This document shows positions 10,475 through 20,900 of a DNA stretch of 64,000 nt, piece after piece. Numbering within the stretch: the stretch's first letter is position 1; every line of letters starts with the position of its first letter. Origin of the DNA: HOT-345 sp963517005 (lineage in GTDB: Bacteria; Patescibacteriota; Gracilibacteria; Absconditabacterales; Absconditicoccaceae); contig CAUQDZ010000003.1 in the NCBI GenBank assembly GCA_963517005.1, forward strand, positions 23,982 to 87,981, read 5' to 3'. The position numbers and the translations under genes were made by a program. The notes under the pieces were generated by a model that saw only the letters and a program-made list of their open reading frames with translations, was not told where the DNA came from and searched no databases.

Positions 10475-11767
10475 ATGAGCAAAAAGAGAATGTATGAAAG
10501 AAAACCACATCATCTGACGAGACCTAGGATTTTGTCATTTATTGCATATGTATTGATTTTGTTTTTTTGATCGATGATTGTTGCTAATATTAATCCTGAT
10601 GCTAATCGTGAGTATCACGAGGATCGAGCAAAGAAAAATGGACTGATGATGCAGCGAGTTTTTGTTGATGAGAATGGAAATAAGCACGATTTGGATAAAA
10701 CAGACAATGGAAGTGAACATGGGGCAGCTCAGAATTTTGATTATTTATTAAGTACAGGAACTATCGTAGGAACAGGAGAAAAAGAGGCAAAAGCTGATTG
10801 AGATCTCGATTGACCAAAAAGATATCAAAAAGGATATGATGCATTGTGGTGAGCGATCGAAGATAGGAGCTTGTTTATCAATGCGGTATATACTTATTTG
10901 GTAACTGGGAAGCTTAATGCTTTACCAGATGGTGCGATGAGATATGTCGTTGCAATGTATGGATTAACGGATGAGGAGAAAAGCGATCTTTTGGAATATC
11001 AAGGTTGTATGAGTCCGCGAGGATATGAGATGGAACATGGGGCTTCAGTTTTGGCGTATGAACAGAGAGCTGATGCGCCAAATATTTGTAATATCCAGAG
11101 GAGAAGTTGTTGGAATGGAAAACTTTCTGGTTCGTTTACACAAAGATCTTGTGATGAATCGCTTGGAAAAGTAGAGAAATCTTCTTTTGTAGCAAAAAAT
11201 ATTCCTTTTGATCAGACTTCTTTGCAAGGTAATATTGAAGCACAAGAGGCGAGAACAGCCAAGCTTAAGGCAGAGGGATATATTCAACCAAGTAAAGTGG
11301 CAAGTAACGCAAATGCAGACTTTAATCTCTTGGGGCATACAGGCAAAAATCCAGATCCAAATACGGTTGGTAGCCATTCGACTTTGCCTCTTACCCAAGA
11401 AACTGAAATCCAACCTGCCCCTCAGAGTAAAACTTCGTGTATGAGTCCACGAGGAGAAAAGGTTAAAGCAGGACAGTTTGTTAAAGCTTATAGATTTAAA
11501 AATGGTTTTACTGATATTCCTTGTCAGGTGCAGATTAGAGTCTGTGCAGATGGAGATTTAGAAGGTAGCTATCAACATGCTAGCTGTAAGCCTTGGAATA
11601 CGAGTTATGAGGATTTTAAGCATGGATATCTCAATGGAGAACAACCATCTCCTCAAAAACTCCTCAAAATGCTAGATACTGACTATACTCCAGATCCTGA
11701 ATATTGAAATACCCTTGATCCTGTAACTGCTGATCAGATGGCAACTACGCTTCAGAGTATAAAATAA
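10475..11767 (+). CDS. secreted/anchored protein with a duplicated four-cysteine module
   Basis: 430 residues, family not recognised. One N-terminal hydrophobic helix (about residues 18-36) acts as signal anchor, containing a TGA glycine. Two related modules of ~50 residues: one at about residues 170-225, starting GCMSPRG, and one at about 320-370, starting SCMSPRG. In each, the order is C-MSPRG, a VxAY segment, C-x-x-Q-x-R-x-C, then G-L/D-x-GS-x-Q-x-x-SC, so four cysteines keep their spacing and probably form disulphides outside the cell. The linker is rich in Q, K and P. Position in the cluster between the ATPase and the pilin suggests an exported structural or adhesive component. Confidence 0.8.
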
Positions 11768-11795
11768 TATCTTTTTATTTTATTACTACAAGCAT

Positions 11796-13112
11796 ATGAA
11801 AAATATTCTCAAAAGTATCAAAGAATTTATTAAATCTGACTGGAAAAAGACTTGCGAAGAAATGGCACTTTCCCCTTCAAAAATCAAAAAAATAATTTGA
11901 AAAATCTGATCTTATCGAAGATTTGGAGTCTGATTTTTAGTTCTTTTCTTGTTATATCTGATATGGTGGATGAGACCTGCACATTTTCCTGATCATATCC
12001 CAGAGGAAAGTGATTTTGTTTTGCCGGAGATTGATCAGGTAAGTACTGGAGAAAATTTGGTGTATAGTTTTGCACGTCCAAAATTGAAAGAATTTAAGGA
12101 ACAAACTGATAATTTTTTGAGAGGGATAAGAAGTAGTTTTTTTGAAAAAGTATCTACTTTTCCTATAGCATTTAAGCAAGTAAGACTTTTGCAAAGAGGA
12201 TTTATGAGAGATCACTATCGTCTTAAGGAGCTTGATCAGCAGGTTTTGAGTTGAAGAGTTTCTGATATTACTTTAGATGCGTATTTTTCATCGTTGAGCG
12301 GTCAAGAGTTTGATGATTTTCAAAAAGTTTTTGATCAGCTTTCTTGGTTAAGAAAGGAGATTGAAGAAAAAGATCGAGTTATTGATCCTAAAGATGAGTG
12401 GAAATCCGTTGATTCTCTTAATGTAGCGAGAAACTATGCAAAAACTCTTAATTTTTTTGCAGGATATCAGTGTACAAAAGGAAATAAGGAGCTTTGTATT
12501 AACTATTTGAAGACTTCATATTTACTTTGAGTAAAAATTTCTCAGAGAAATACTGCTATTGGAGTCAGTTATGGACTGGGAATGAGAGAGGAGGCATTAC
12601 TTTTGATGCTTTATCTCAATCAACAGGGAAAGATCAATCTTCATGAATCAGAATTATTTCCTCTTATTAAAATTTCAGCTCTTGATGCTGAAAAATTAAC
12701 TATTCAGACAATAAAAATGAATTATTGGTGGATGAAGCATGAAATTGAGAAATGGTATTGATCAGTGTTTCCTTTTGTTTTCCCTTTTTTTGATAAGGAA
12801 GATACTATCAAGATGTTGCAGGTTTTGACAAGTTGGCAATTGTGATATCTTAATCATGGAGATCGTGCAATATGGCAGCGATGAAAGGTATTAGATACGA
12901 GGCTATTTGATCGATGAAATAATGCTCCTTTCTGATCGTATGAAAGAACTGAATGAGATCAATATTTGGAGGAATATGAAGAGCTTTTGAAAGTATTTTG
13001 GAGAAAAAATGTTGGCTGAATAAAACTTCTTGAAATGATGTCATCATCTCCGTATCACCAAGCAAAGATTGTGGAGGATTATGAATATTATATTTTGCAC
13101 TATTTACAATAG
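11796..13112 (+). CDS. uncharacterised membrane-anchored protein
   Basis: 438 residues, not recognised. A basic N-terminus is followed by one hydrophobic helix at about residues 45-60 (FLVLFLLYLIWW), then a long soluble helical region. Many TGA glycines, including a dense set in the last third, which under the standard code would shred the gene. There is a CxxxxxxxC pair (YQCTKGNKELCINY) in the middle. Starts 28 bases after the previous gene, so co-transcribed with it. Probably a periplasm-facing or cell-surface accessory of the same apparatus; that is inference from position and topology only. Confidence 0.75.
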
Positions 13113-13137
13113 TTTTAAATAAACAATCAAAATCGCA

Positions 13138-13872
13138 ATGACGAATGATGAATCAATAATCAGCTTTCTTGCTTATTTTAATCAGATAGATAAGCATTTG
13201 GATAAAGTTTTGGGAGATGATGGATTTGCTCCTTATAATGAGAAACTCAAAAAGGTCTCAGAAGGTCGTTTTTCGATTACTAATTTTATTAGTAAGCATA
13301 TTTATCAGCTGAGAAATATGGGGGAGTTGAGAAATTTTATTACTCATGGAATCAAAACTAATGGAGAAACCTATGCTATTCCAACTCAAGCAGCATTGGA
13401 AAAGATTCAGCACTATGCCGAAATTATCATTGAGCCGCCAACGGTTGGGCAAGTCTTTAGAAAAGAGGTTTTTACCGCAAAAATAACAGATAAGATCTCT
13501 GAATTGATTCCTCTGATGAAAAAGCATAGTTATACTCATATTCCGATTTATGATGAAAAGTGAGGGTTTGTTGGAGTTTTGAGTGAATCAAGATTACTCC
13601 ACTGGATTGCAGATGCGATGTTGGAAAATAATTATGCTAATTTTGATCTACTCCAAGTCCAGCATTGTCCCCTTGATCAGGAGTCAGATTTCATCTTTGT
13701 AAGTAAGGAAGTGAGTATTTATGAAGCTGATTTGTATTTTACAGAGAAAAAGCTCAAAAATCAGAAATTTGATGTGATGTTTATTACCGAGATGGGAGAT
13801 CAAGATTCTCAGATCTTGGGAATGATTACTTCTAGTGATGCAAATGTGATCGATCAATATTTGTTGCTATAG
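13138..13872 (+). CDS. CBS-domain protein with HEPN-like N-terminus
   Basis: 244 residues. The C-terminal part has a CBS-type repeat: VGQVFRKEVFTAKITDKI, then SYTHIPIYDEK-G-GFVGVLSESRLLHWI (glycine by TGA), followed by a weaker second repeat ending ILGMITSSDANVI. CBS pairs bind adenine nucleotides and regulate the attached domain. The N-terminal ~100 helical residues contain LRNFITHG, which matches the R-x4-H pattern of HEPN ribonuclease domains in the usual LRN...HG context. Starts 25 bases after the membrane protein. A nucleotide-gated HEPN enzyme is an attractive reading but rests on one motif. Confidence 0.75.
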
Positions 13873-13939
13873 CTTTCGCTTGCATTTTATATGGAAAACG
13901 GTAGTCTAAATTGGTATTTTATTCTTTATATGATGAACC

Positions 13940-14053
13940 ATGAAAAAATCAAAAACTATGAGAATTATTACTATTGTGATCTTGGCGATTGCAGGATTTA
14001 GTTTGATCTTTGGTAGTGCAATTGCGATATTAGGAAATATTGTAGGAAAGTAA
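13940..14053 (+). CDS. 37-residue single-pass membrane peptide
   Basis: Small ORF: basic start (MKKSKTMR), then one hydrophobic helix of about 22 residues and a short GNIVGK end. Composition (I, L, V, G, A) fits a membrane peptide or a leader-like subunit. Located 25 bases before the VirB2-like pilin gene on the same strand, so it may belong to the pilus operon. No homology recognised; shortness limits confidence. Confidence 0.5.
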   Translation: MKKSKTMRIITIVILAIAGFSLIFGSAIAILGNIVGK

Positions 14054-14078
14054 TTTTATTTTCTCGTTTAGAACAAAA

Positions 14079-14687
14079 ATGAAAAAAAAATTAAAAGTCT
14101 GATTGTTGAGTTTTGTTTTGCTTTGAGGTTTGATACTTTTGTCAGGTAGTGGTTTTGCTATTGAGTCAAGAAGATTAGAATCAGTTAAAATTACTCCCCA
14201 AGATCTAGCTGTATCTCCAAATATCGAGAAAAAGCTAAAGCAGGATTTAGAGAAATGAATGAAAAATCTCAGAGATAAGCAAGAAGCAGAAAAAGTAAAA
14301 GAAGAACAACAAAAAAAACAAAAAGCATTGGATGCCCAAAATAGAGAAGTGTGAATTACGATCAATACTGAATGTATGTGAGGGGTAGGGTGTGGTTTGT
14401 CTGTATATGATGCTCTGTGAATCCGTAAAGATAGAGCTCCTGGAGAGAGAACCTCTGTGATGACTTTTGTACAGGATATTATTTTGGGAGCGAGTATGTT
14501 TATTGGTACAGTAGCAGCTGTTGCGTTTATTCTTTCAGGAGTGTATTATGTTTTTTCTGCCAGTGATGCGAGTTATAAAAAAAAGGCACAAGAAGGTATG
14601 AAATATGCTATTTATGGGCTTGTGCTAGTGACATTGGCGATTGTGATTGTGAGAATTACACAATTTATTGCGAGAGGAGGATCATAA
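14079..14687 (+). CDS. VirB2/TrbC-like pilin protein
   Basis: 202 residues. N-terminal signal sequence (residues ~5-25, with two TGA glycines), a charged K/E/Q-rich segment, a short cysteine pair (NTECMGGVGC-type), then two hydrophobic helices at the C-terminus (FVQDIILGASMFIGTVAAVA and YAIYGLVLVTLAIVIVRI) separated by a KKKAQEG basic loop. The two-helix hairpin with basic turn is the topology of TrbC/VirB2 pilins. Last gene of the cluster and followed by a hairpin terminator. A second protein of the same plan lies on the opposite strand at 16414. Confidence 0.75.
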
Positions 14688-14715
14688 AACGACATCTAAT
14701 AAAAAAAAGGGAAAG

Positions 14716-14727
14716 AAATCAGATTTT
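14716..14727. repeat. dispersed motif, partial copy
   Basis: AAATCAGATTTT in the 181-base gap after the pilin gene. Confidence 0.4.
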
Positions 14728-14811
14728 GAATTTGTTATTTTTGGACATCGATTTCTTTTCTTCTTGATTTTTTGGAGGAGATCAGCATAATGATAATGTT
14801 CTAGACGAGAG

Positions 14812-14832
14812 TCTCTCTTTGAGAGATTTTTT
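14812..14832 (+). terminator. intrinsic terminator after the pilin cluster
   Basis: TCTCTC (14812-14817), TTT loop, GAGAGA (14821-14826), then six T. Short but perfect stem, correctly placed to end the transcript of the 10475-14687 genes. Confidence 0.7.
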
Positions 14833-14868
14833 GTATAAAAAAATCAGCCTTTACCCTTATGAAAATTA

Positions 14869-15333
14869 ATGATGCAAGAACAAGAAAGACAGCAAATCCT
14901 AAATATTTTAGCAAATTTGGAGCAGAGTAAAAAATATTTGCCCTATTTTTCTGATTTGGAGCAGCATCCTGTTTTTGGTGGAGTAATTGCATCATTGTCA
15001 AATGAGGTAAAAGAAGACGTGAGAAAACTTTGTGATGTGTATGTCCTTGAAAAGCTCAAAAATTCACAAAAAACAAAATGAGGACAGCTTTTTAATAGAT
15101 TTTTTGAAAGTCAAAATGAGCTATTTTGGCAGTTTAGAAAGATGAATGATTTTGCAGTTGAGGACAAGGATTTTCAAAAAATTGGGAAGCAGGTAGAGAT
15201 TGAGATGTTTAAGTTGGAATGAGTATTGACAGAGAAAATGCTCAAGCAAGAAAAAGGCTTAGAATCAGTGATTTGATCCTTTTATAATCTAGTATATGCT
15301 TTTTTCCCAAGATATAATGAAATTGAAGGATAA
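14869..15333 (+). CDS. uncharacterised 154-residue cytosolic protein
   Basis: Not recognised. ATG ATG start at 14869; three TGA glycines connect the frame to TAA at 15331. The predicted sequence is mostly helical, with many aromatic residues in the second half (FNRFFESQNELFWQF, FYNLVYAFFPRY). No signal peptide or membrane helix. It lies 85 bases before the alanyl-tRNA synthetase half gene, same strand; no functional link visible. Confidence 0.7.
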
Positions 15334-15388
15334 AAAGTAAAAAAACTGATTTTTCCCCTTGAAAATCTTGAGATAAACGATAAAAAAG

Positions 15389-15402
15389 GAATCAGACTTT
15401 AA
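15389..15402. repeat. dispersed motif just upstream of the editing-domain gene
   Basis: GAATCAGACTTTAA lying 16 bases before the ATG at 15418. Its TAA also closes the upstream reading frame of that gene. Confidence 0.4.
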
Positions 15403-15417
15403 TTTTTTTTTGAAAAG

Positions 15418-16380
15418 ATGAAGCTATCAGTAAGTAAGCCACAAAGATATGCAAAAAGAAGGGCACACACTGCCACACATTTGTTACATTCGGAGCTTGG
15501 AAGAATTTTCCCAGATACTAAGCAGGCTGGATCCCTTGTGGATAATGATTTGCTTAGATTTGATTTTTATGCAGATAGATTATTGACCGAGTGAGAGCTT
15601 GCTCAGATTCAAAAGTATGTTAATCAAATGATTTATCTTGGACTTGAGGTTAAAACTGAGGAAATGGCAATTGATGATGCAGCGAAACTTGGTGCAAAAA
15701 TGTTTTTTGAAGAGAAATATGGTGATAGAGTTCGTGTAGTACAAGTTGAGAACTGAGATTTCTCTGATAATCTTGATGATGAAGCTGTAGCACATTTTGC
15801 AGGATATGGAAAATTTATTTCTATTGAGCTTTGCGGTGGTACGCATGTGGAAACAACTGATCAGATCTGATGATTTACTATTATTTCTCAAGAAGCAGTG
15901 GCATCTGGTATCAAGAGAATTACAGCTTTGACTGGGGCAAGAGTGAATGAAAAAGTTGAATCTTTGACAGCTATTTTAGATCAGCTGAATGGAGAACTTC
16001 AAGTTAAAGCAGCAAGTCAGCTCCCAGAAAAGGCCAAAAAACTTGTAAAGGAGCTTACGGAAGCTCAGTCTAAAGTTGAGTCTCTAGAAACTCAGGTTAT
16101 TACTACATTGTTAAAGTCAGGAGAAAAGAAGTCGAATGCTGATTTTGGAGTGATAATGTTACTTCCTTCTACGACTAATTTCAAAATGCTTGCTGGAATA
16201 GTGAAAAATGAACTCGAAAGTCAGAATTGTTGTTTTTTTACAGCGGAGGGGAATTATTTGATTTTGACTGATGAGATGACGAATGCTAAGGAGCTTGCTC
16301 AAAAACTTGGTCTTAAAGGTGGAGGAAATCCTCAGCAAGTTCAAGGAAGGGATCCAAAGATTGTAGAACTTTTTGATTAA
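15418..16380 (+). CDS. alanyl-tRNA synthetase C-terminal half (editing plus C-Ala domains) as a separate gene
   Basis: 320 residues. Zinc-binding editing site: HTATHLLH (H17, H21) and CGGTHVE further on, the four ligands used to clear Ser- and Gly-tRNA(Ala). The text around it (QAGSLVDNDLLRFDF, EEKYGDRVRVV, VASGIKRI-ALTGARV) follows bacterial AlaRS closely, not archaeal AlaX. A coiled segment follows, and the end (LGLKGGGNPQQVQGRDP) is the DHHA1/C-Ala signature. The aminoacylation domain is absent; an in-frame TAA lies at 15400-15402, only five codons upstream of the ATG. So it is either one part of a split AlaRS or a long stand-alone editor. Several TGA glycines, one pair adjacent (IGGF). 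Confidence 0.88.
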
Positions 16381-16385
16381 AATAT

Positions 16386-16415
16386 AAAAAACCCATTATT
16401 GTGGGTTTTTTATTT
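16386..16415. terminator. bidirectional terminator between editing gene and pilin-like gene
   Basis: AAAAAACCCA (16386-16395) pairs with TGGGTTTTTT (16402-16411) over a six-base loop. Placed between convergent genes; the last bases touch the stop codon of the - strand gene at 16414. Confidence 0.85.
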
Positions 16416-16899
16416 AGCTGATAAACATTGAAGTGAGGATCTTTAGGATAGCGTAAGAGAATGTGATAACAAGGATTCCTTGAATAGCTTGTGTGATGGC
16501 CTTTTTAGCTCAAGGAACATCACCAAAATTAAAGATTGTTCCTGCATAGAGATATCCTGCATATACGACCATAACTCATCAGATGAGCATCCCGAGTTGT
16601 GAGAGAAATTGCACGAGATATGCAATATAGAGCAAAATGAGATCTCGATTGAAGATTCAAGTGGCGAAAGCAGATCCTAAGTCTCACTTTTTTGAAAGAT
16701 CTTCGGCTTGTTGATTATAGGTTTCTATTACTTGACCTGGTTTTTTTGCGATTTCTTTGACTTTTTGATCGAGTTCTTGATTGCTAGATTGACTTTCTGG
16801 AATGATATGGAGGTCATTTCTTGTATTGGCAAGAGATGCAAAAGTCACAGAAGAAAGGAAAAACGAAATCAAAAATCAGAATACAATTTTTTTTATCAT
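16414..16899 (-). CDS. second VirB2/TrbC-like pilin protein
   Basis: 161 residues. Signal peptide at residues 1-20 (MIKKIVFGFLISFFLSS, glycine by TGA), a hydrophilic Q/K/E-rich segment, then two hydrophobic helices: one at ~90-120 (IAYLVQFLSQLGMLIGGVMV) and one near the C-terminus (AIQGILVITFSYAILKIL) with an intervening PGAKKAI basic turn. Same plan as the protein at 14079, hence a paralogous pilin or minor pilin. It follows the secreted protein gene at 16923 after only 23 bases, and that in turn follows the giant gene by 71 bases, so the three likely form one - strand operon. Confidence 0.7.
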
Positions 16900-16922
16900 T
16901 TTATCAAGAGTAGAGAAGTAAA

Positions 16923-17900
16923 TTAGTTACATTTTGGGATTAGATAAGGGATTTGTCTAAAGGTAGAGAGGAGTTGGGTATTGGTCTTATCTATCTGAGT
17001 TTGAAGGAAATTGAGGCGAGAGGAGAAGTAGGTTATGGCATAGTCTTGAAATGCATCGTTGGAGGCTTTGTTGGACTTATAAGTGATGATTCTACTAAGA
17101 AGATCCATTTGTTTTTGAATGTGTTGATTGAGTAGCGTAGCACAGCGAGGGGCAGCTATTGTCAAGTCAGGAACAAGTTTTTCTGCGGATGAATCAAGCA
17201 TTATTGTTAGATAAGTAGCGATAGAGCAGGTATTAAGTAGCTTTGATCTGAGGGTTCGTGATGAAACCTTTGTTAAAGCAGGTGAGGTTCTTGTGGATTG
17301 GAGAAAGTCATGTGGTGATTGATCTTTGTAGGTAGGAAGTATCTCTTGATCATTATATCTCCAATATTTAGGATATTCGGAAAGAAATACTTGGGGGAAT
17401 GCTCCTTTGGGATCAAGCATAATATCATTGAGTTTTTTGAGATAATCAGCAAAATTTTTATCTGGAAGAACTCCTTGATAGTTTGTTAGATCATTGGTCC
17501 AACGGCGCATCTGCACATCTACAAATTGATCAAAAAGTGCTGCTGATTCCGGAACATGAGGATTCTTTGCTCGTTTATTTTTTGTTTCGATACAAGATTT
17601 TGTTGTTTTTGAGAGAATTTCACTACTGCAACAATAGGAATGTAAGTTTTCTACGGCTTTTTCTATGGCTTCAATAGGAATTGCAGAACTAGTCACAATA
17701 GGATCTTTTTTTAGATTTTCAATGATTGTAGTTGGCATTCCTTTGCTAAAGAGTGAGCAGTTGTTGTAAGTATTGGCAGAAGAAAATCAAGAAAAAGAGA
17801 AAATGGATCAAACCAAACTCAAAAGTCAGATTTTTATTATTTTGGTAAAAATTTGAGAGTTTAGTGTTTTGAGATAAGGTTTGAATCCTGATTTTCTCAT
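16923..17900 (-). CDS. uncharacterised secreted protein
   Basis: 325 residues, family not recognised. Start ATG at 17898-17900 gives a basic N-terminus and hydrophobic core (KIGLLSLVGSIFSFSGFSSA) typical of a signal peptide; three of its glycines are TGA, so the peptide is invisible under the standard code. The mature part has cysteines in LHSYCCSSEIL and KSCIE, then two more later (NTCSIA, APRCATLL), probably disulphide-bonded, and ends PYLIPKCN. Lies between the giant surface protein and a pilin-like protein on the - strand, 23 bases before the latter. Likely an exported partner of these. Confidence 0.75.
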
Positions 17901-17971
17901 GGTTTTGTTTGAGAATAAAGATACTTAAGTATAGTCAATTTTAGGCTTTTTGCAAGAAAAGGGCAGGGAGA

Positions 17972-20900
17972 TTACATCGGCTTAACCTTGAGTTTTACTG
18001 ATGCAACCTCCTCTCCAAAGCGATGAAGGTGAATTTTGTAGGTTATGCTTTGGCTTTTTTCGTCAAAATGATAGGTAGCGTAAAGATTTTGTGGGCTAGC
18101 AAGCTGACCTTGTGGACCAATATAGAGAATTGGAGTATTGTCGATCAAAAGTAGTTTCCCCCCTTGGTATTCTCCAAATCTTCTCGAAGAGAGTTGTGTA
18201 AGCTCTCATTTTTTGATTTCTAGTCCGAGAAGTTCTTCAGGTTTGAGAAGGATTTGGAAGAGTTTTTTGTTGCCATCCATAAGGTTTACAATTGGGTAAT
18301 GTTTCTCAAAACTGACTTCAAGATTGAGTTTCGTCTGATATGCAGGAAGGATGGTAATTTGTCCGTTGGTAGAATCTATATTTCCATAGAGACTTCCTGA
18401 CGGAGAAAACATTCCGATCAGATTTCCATAATCAAAGTAAGCTCCATTGACTTGTGTTTGATCCGTAGTCACTGGGAAGTTGGTGATTTTTTGACCACCA
18501 GAGAGTGCTGAAATGTCAGTTAGTGTCTGATTTCTTTCTCTTTGGAAAGTGACTGTTCCTTTATCAATATCAGTATCGAGGAGGGCATTGATTTGAACAG
18601 GATTTTTAAGCCCTTCTTTTCGTCAAGAGAGACGAGAGATATTCTCAATTGAAATCAATGGTGTTTCAATAGTAAGAGAAATCTGTTCTATGACCTCGTT
18701 CCCTTCACTATCAGTGGCACTCACTTCATAATTGAGTGTTTGAGGAGAGGTGAAAAAGAGATTTTTTAGCAAGATATCTCACTTTTGAGCATTGATGATC
18801 TTGGAAGTCAGAATTTTATTATCTTGTTTTATGTTCGCATCTTTGATGAGGACATTATCTTCTCGCTCGATCCTCAAATCGTAGTAAGTCCCTACATATC
18901 AATTGATATCTGTTCCTTGATCGGCGATAGTCTTTTTTGTCTTTCTGATTAGGGAGATATGAGGTTTTGGTGGTTCGGTATCACCTAGGATTTGACGTCC
19001 TCAGAGAAGCTGATTGGACCATGGTGATGCGATGTGATAGGTATCATCAGTGAGTTTTAGAGTGGCAATTTGGAGGTAGCTTCGTTCACGAGGAACTTCT
19101 GAGAGAGAAAAAATCAAATTTTCCGATGAAGGATTATAGGTTTGCAAAGCATAGATAAAGTTTGCATTAAGGAGTGAATTGATGTTTGCCTTTTTGCTCT
19201 CTTGATATTCCAGTTTAGAACCAGTTTGTGTATTAGACTGAGGTAGAAAGAGTGCATAATGATAGGAGTCTGCATTAAACTTTTCTTTTTGAGCATCGAT
19301 ATGATTTGCAATTCTGATTAGATATCCATCAGGAGCATCTTGTACTTGGTGGTTTCGGCTAAACTTGAGTGAGTCAAAGGTTTGTCCCTTGAGTTCAAAG
19401 TTTTTGACCTCAGGATAAGTATCATAAAGTTTGAATGCTGATCATTGAGTGGATTCATAGGTTTTTCCTTGTTTTTTGAGAGATGGAGAGAGGAGATAGT
19501 ATTTGCTATTGTAGGTTTTTGTTCCGTTTTCAGCATCATCAGCATATTTAATCCATACGGTGTGTTGATCTCGAGTGATGAGATCAGATTTTTTATCATT
19601 ATTCATATCTTGATGATAATATCCTCCAAACTTCTCATAATTATACTCGGAATTTACAATATTGATAGTGGATTGTTTATCGTTAGTTTTGACGAGGACT
19701 CCTTTTACAAAACTTGAATAATCTGCACTGACAACTGAGTTTTTGGCAGGAGCAGCGTTGGTAGTTGCGGTAAGGAGTGGCTTTTGAGTAGAAGTTTGCC
19801 CGTCTTTGCTGAGTAGTGGGAGAGATCCTTCATATTGACTGGTTTTTAGTGAATTGAATTGATGGATCTGGTCTTTGATCGCAAGGAGGTAGTTTTTTGA
19901 TTTGTTATAGATATCTTGATTCATTCTCAATTCAGTTGGACTGTGGGTATTGAGAGCTTTGAGATATCCATCTACGTTTTTTTGTTCTGCTTGAATGTAG
20001 GCTTGAGCAGGAGTTTCTTTTGAGAGAAGTTGTTCAAGCTCTGCATTTTTATTGAGAAACGAAGTTGAGTAAGTGAGTTGATATGGTTTTTGTGTTTGAT
20101 TGTGTTCATCAAGAGTAAGGAGGAATTTTTTATAATCCTTTTTGATGAGATCTAAAAGCTGAAGTGAGTTTTGTGAGTGTTGAGCAATTAGATTTTCAAG
20201 TTCTGATTGGATTTTGTGAGTTTGTGGGGTGTTAGAAGTGATGGTAGTGTTTTTTTGTGTGAGATTGATTACCTGTTGAATGCGGTCTTTCTCAGTTTGA
20301 GAGTGAACTCCTTGTTGAGCTCTTGATAACTGAGCAAGGAGGTCAGCTTTTGTATTATTTTTTCGTGTTTGTTGTTTCCCAATATTTACATTGATACTAG
20401 GATTTGTGAATTGTTCTGTCCGATTTATTCCTTCATCGGCTAGTGATTCAGCTTTGCTTGAAAGGTCATTGAGTTTTCAAACACCTTCATTAGCAAGGGT
20501 TGTGAGTGCCGAAGAGGCATTATTGATCTCATTAGTTACCCCTTTGAGGAATGCGTAGAATTGATCAAAGCTATATTGGAGATTGACATAACTATCAATC
20601 TGATAATCAACTCCTTTGAGATTAGTTTTTCGCAGTTGGGATTGGATGATAGATCAGAGATCGAGGTCGTCAACTCGTGGAATATTATACGATCTTTGTG
20701 TCATCTGCTCGATTTTTGCTTTTACTGCATCTTCTCCTACGAGTCCAAATCCTTGCTTGACAATACAATAGATTTGACCGAGCTTTTCTGCGAGTTTGAG
20801 TATTGAAGTGATTTGTTTTGGAAGTTCTGGGATTTTTGGAGCAGGAGGGAGAATCGGTAAACTGAGTTTTACTTTTGGAATGAGCGATGGGAGCGGTGGT

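Noticed and set aside
17870..17900. GGTTTGAATCC resembling a tRNA T-loop
   Set aside because: No acceptor or anticodon stems around it, and it encodes the start of the secreted protein at 17900.
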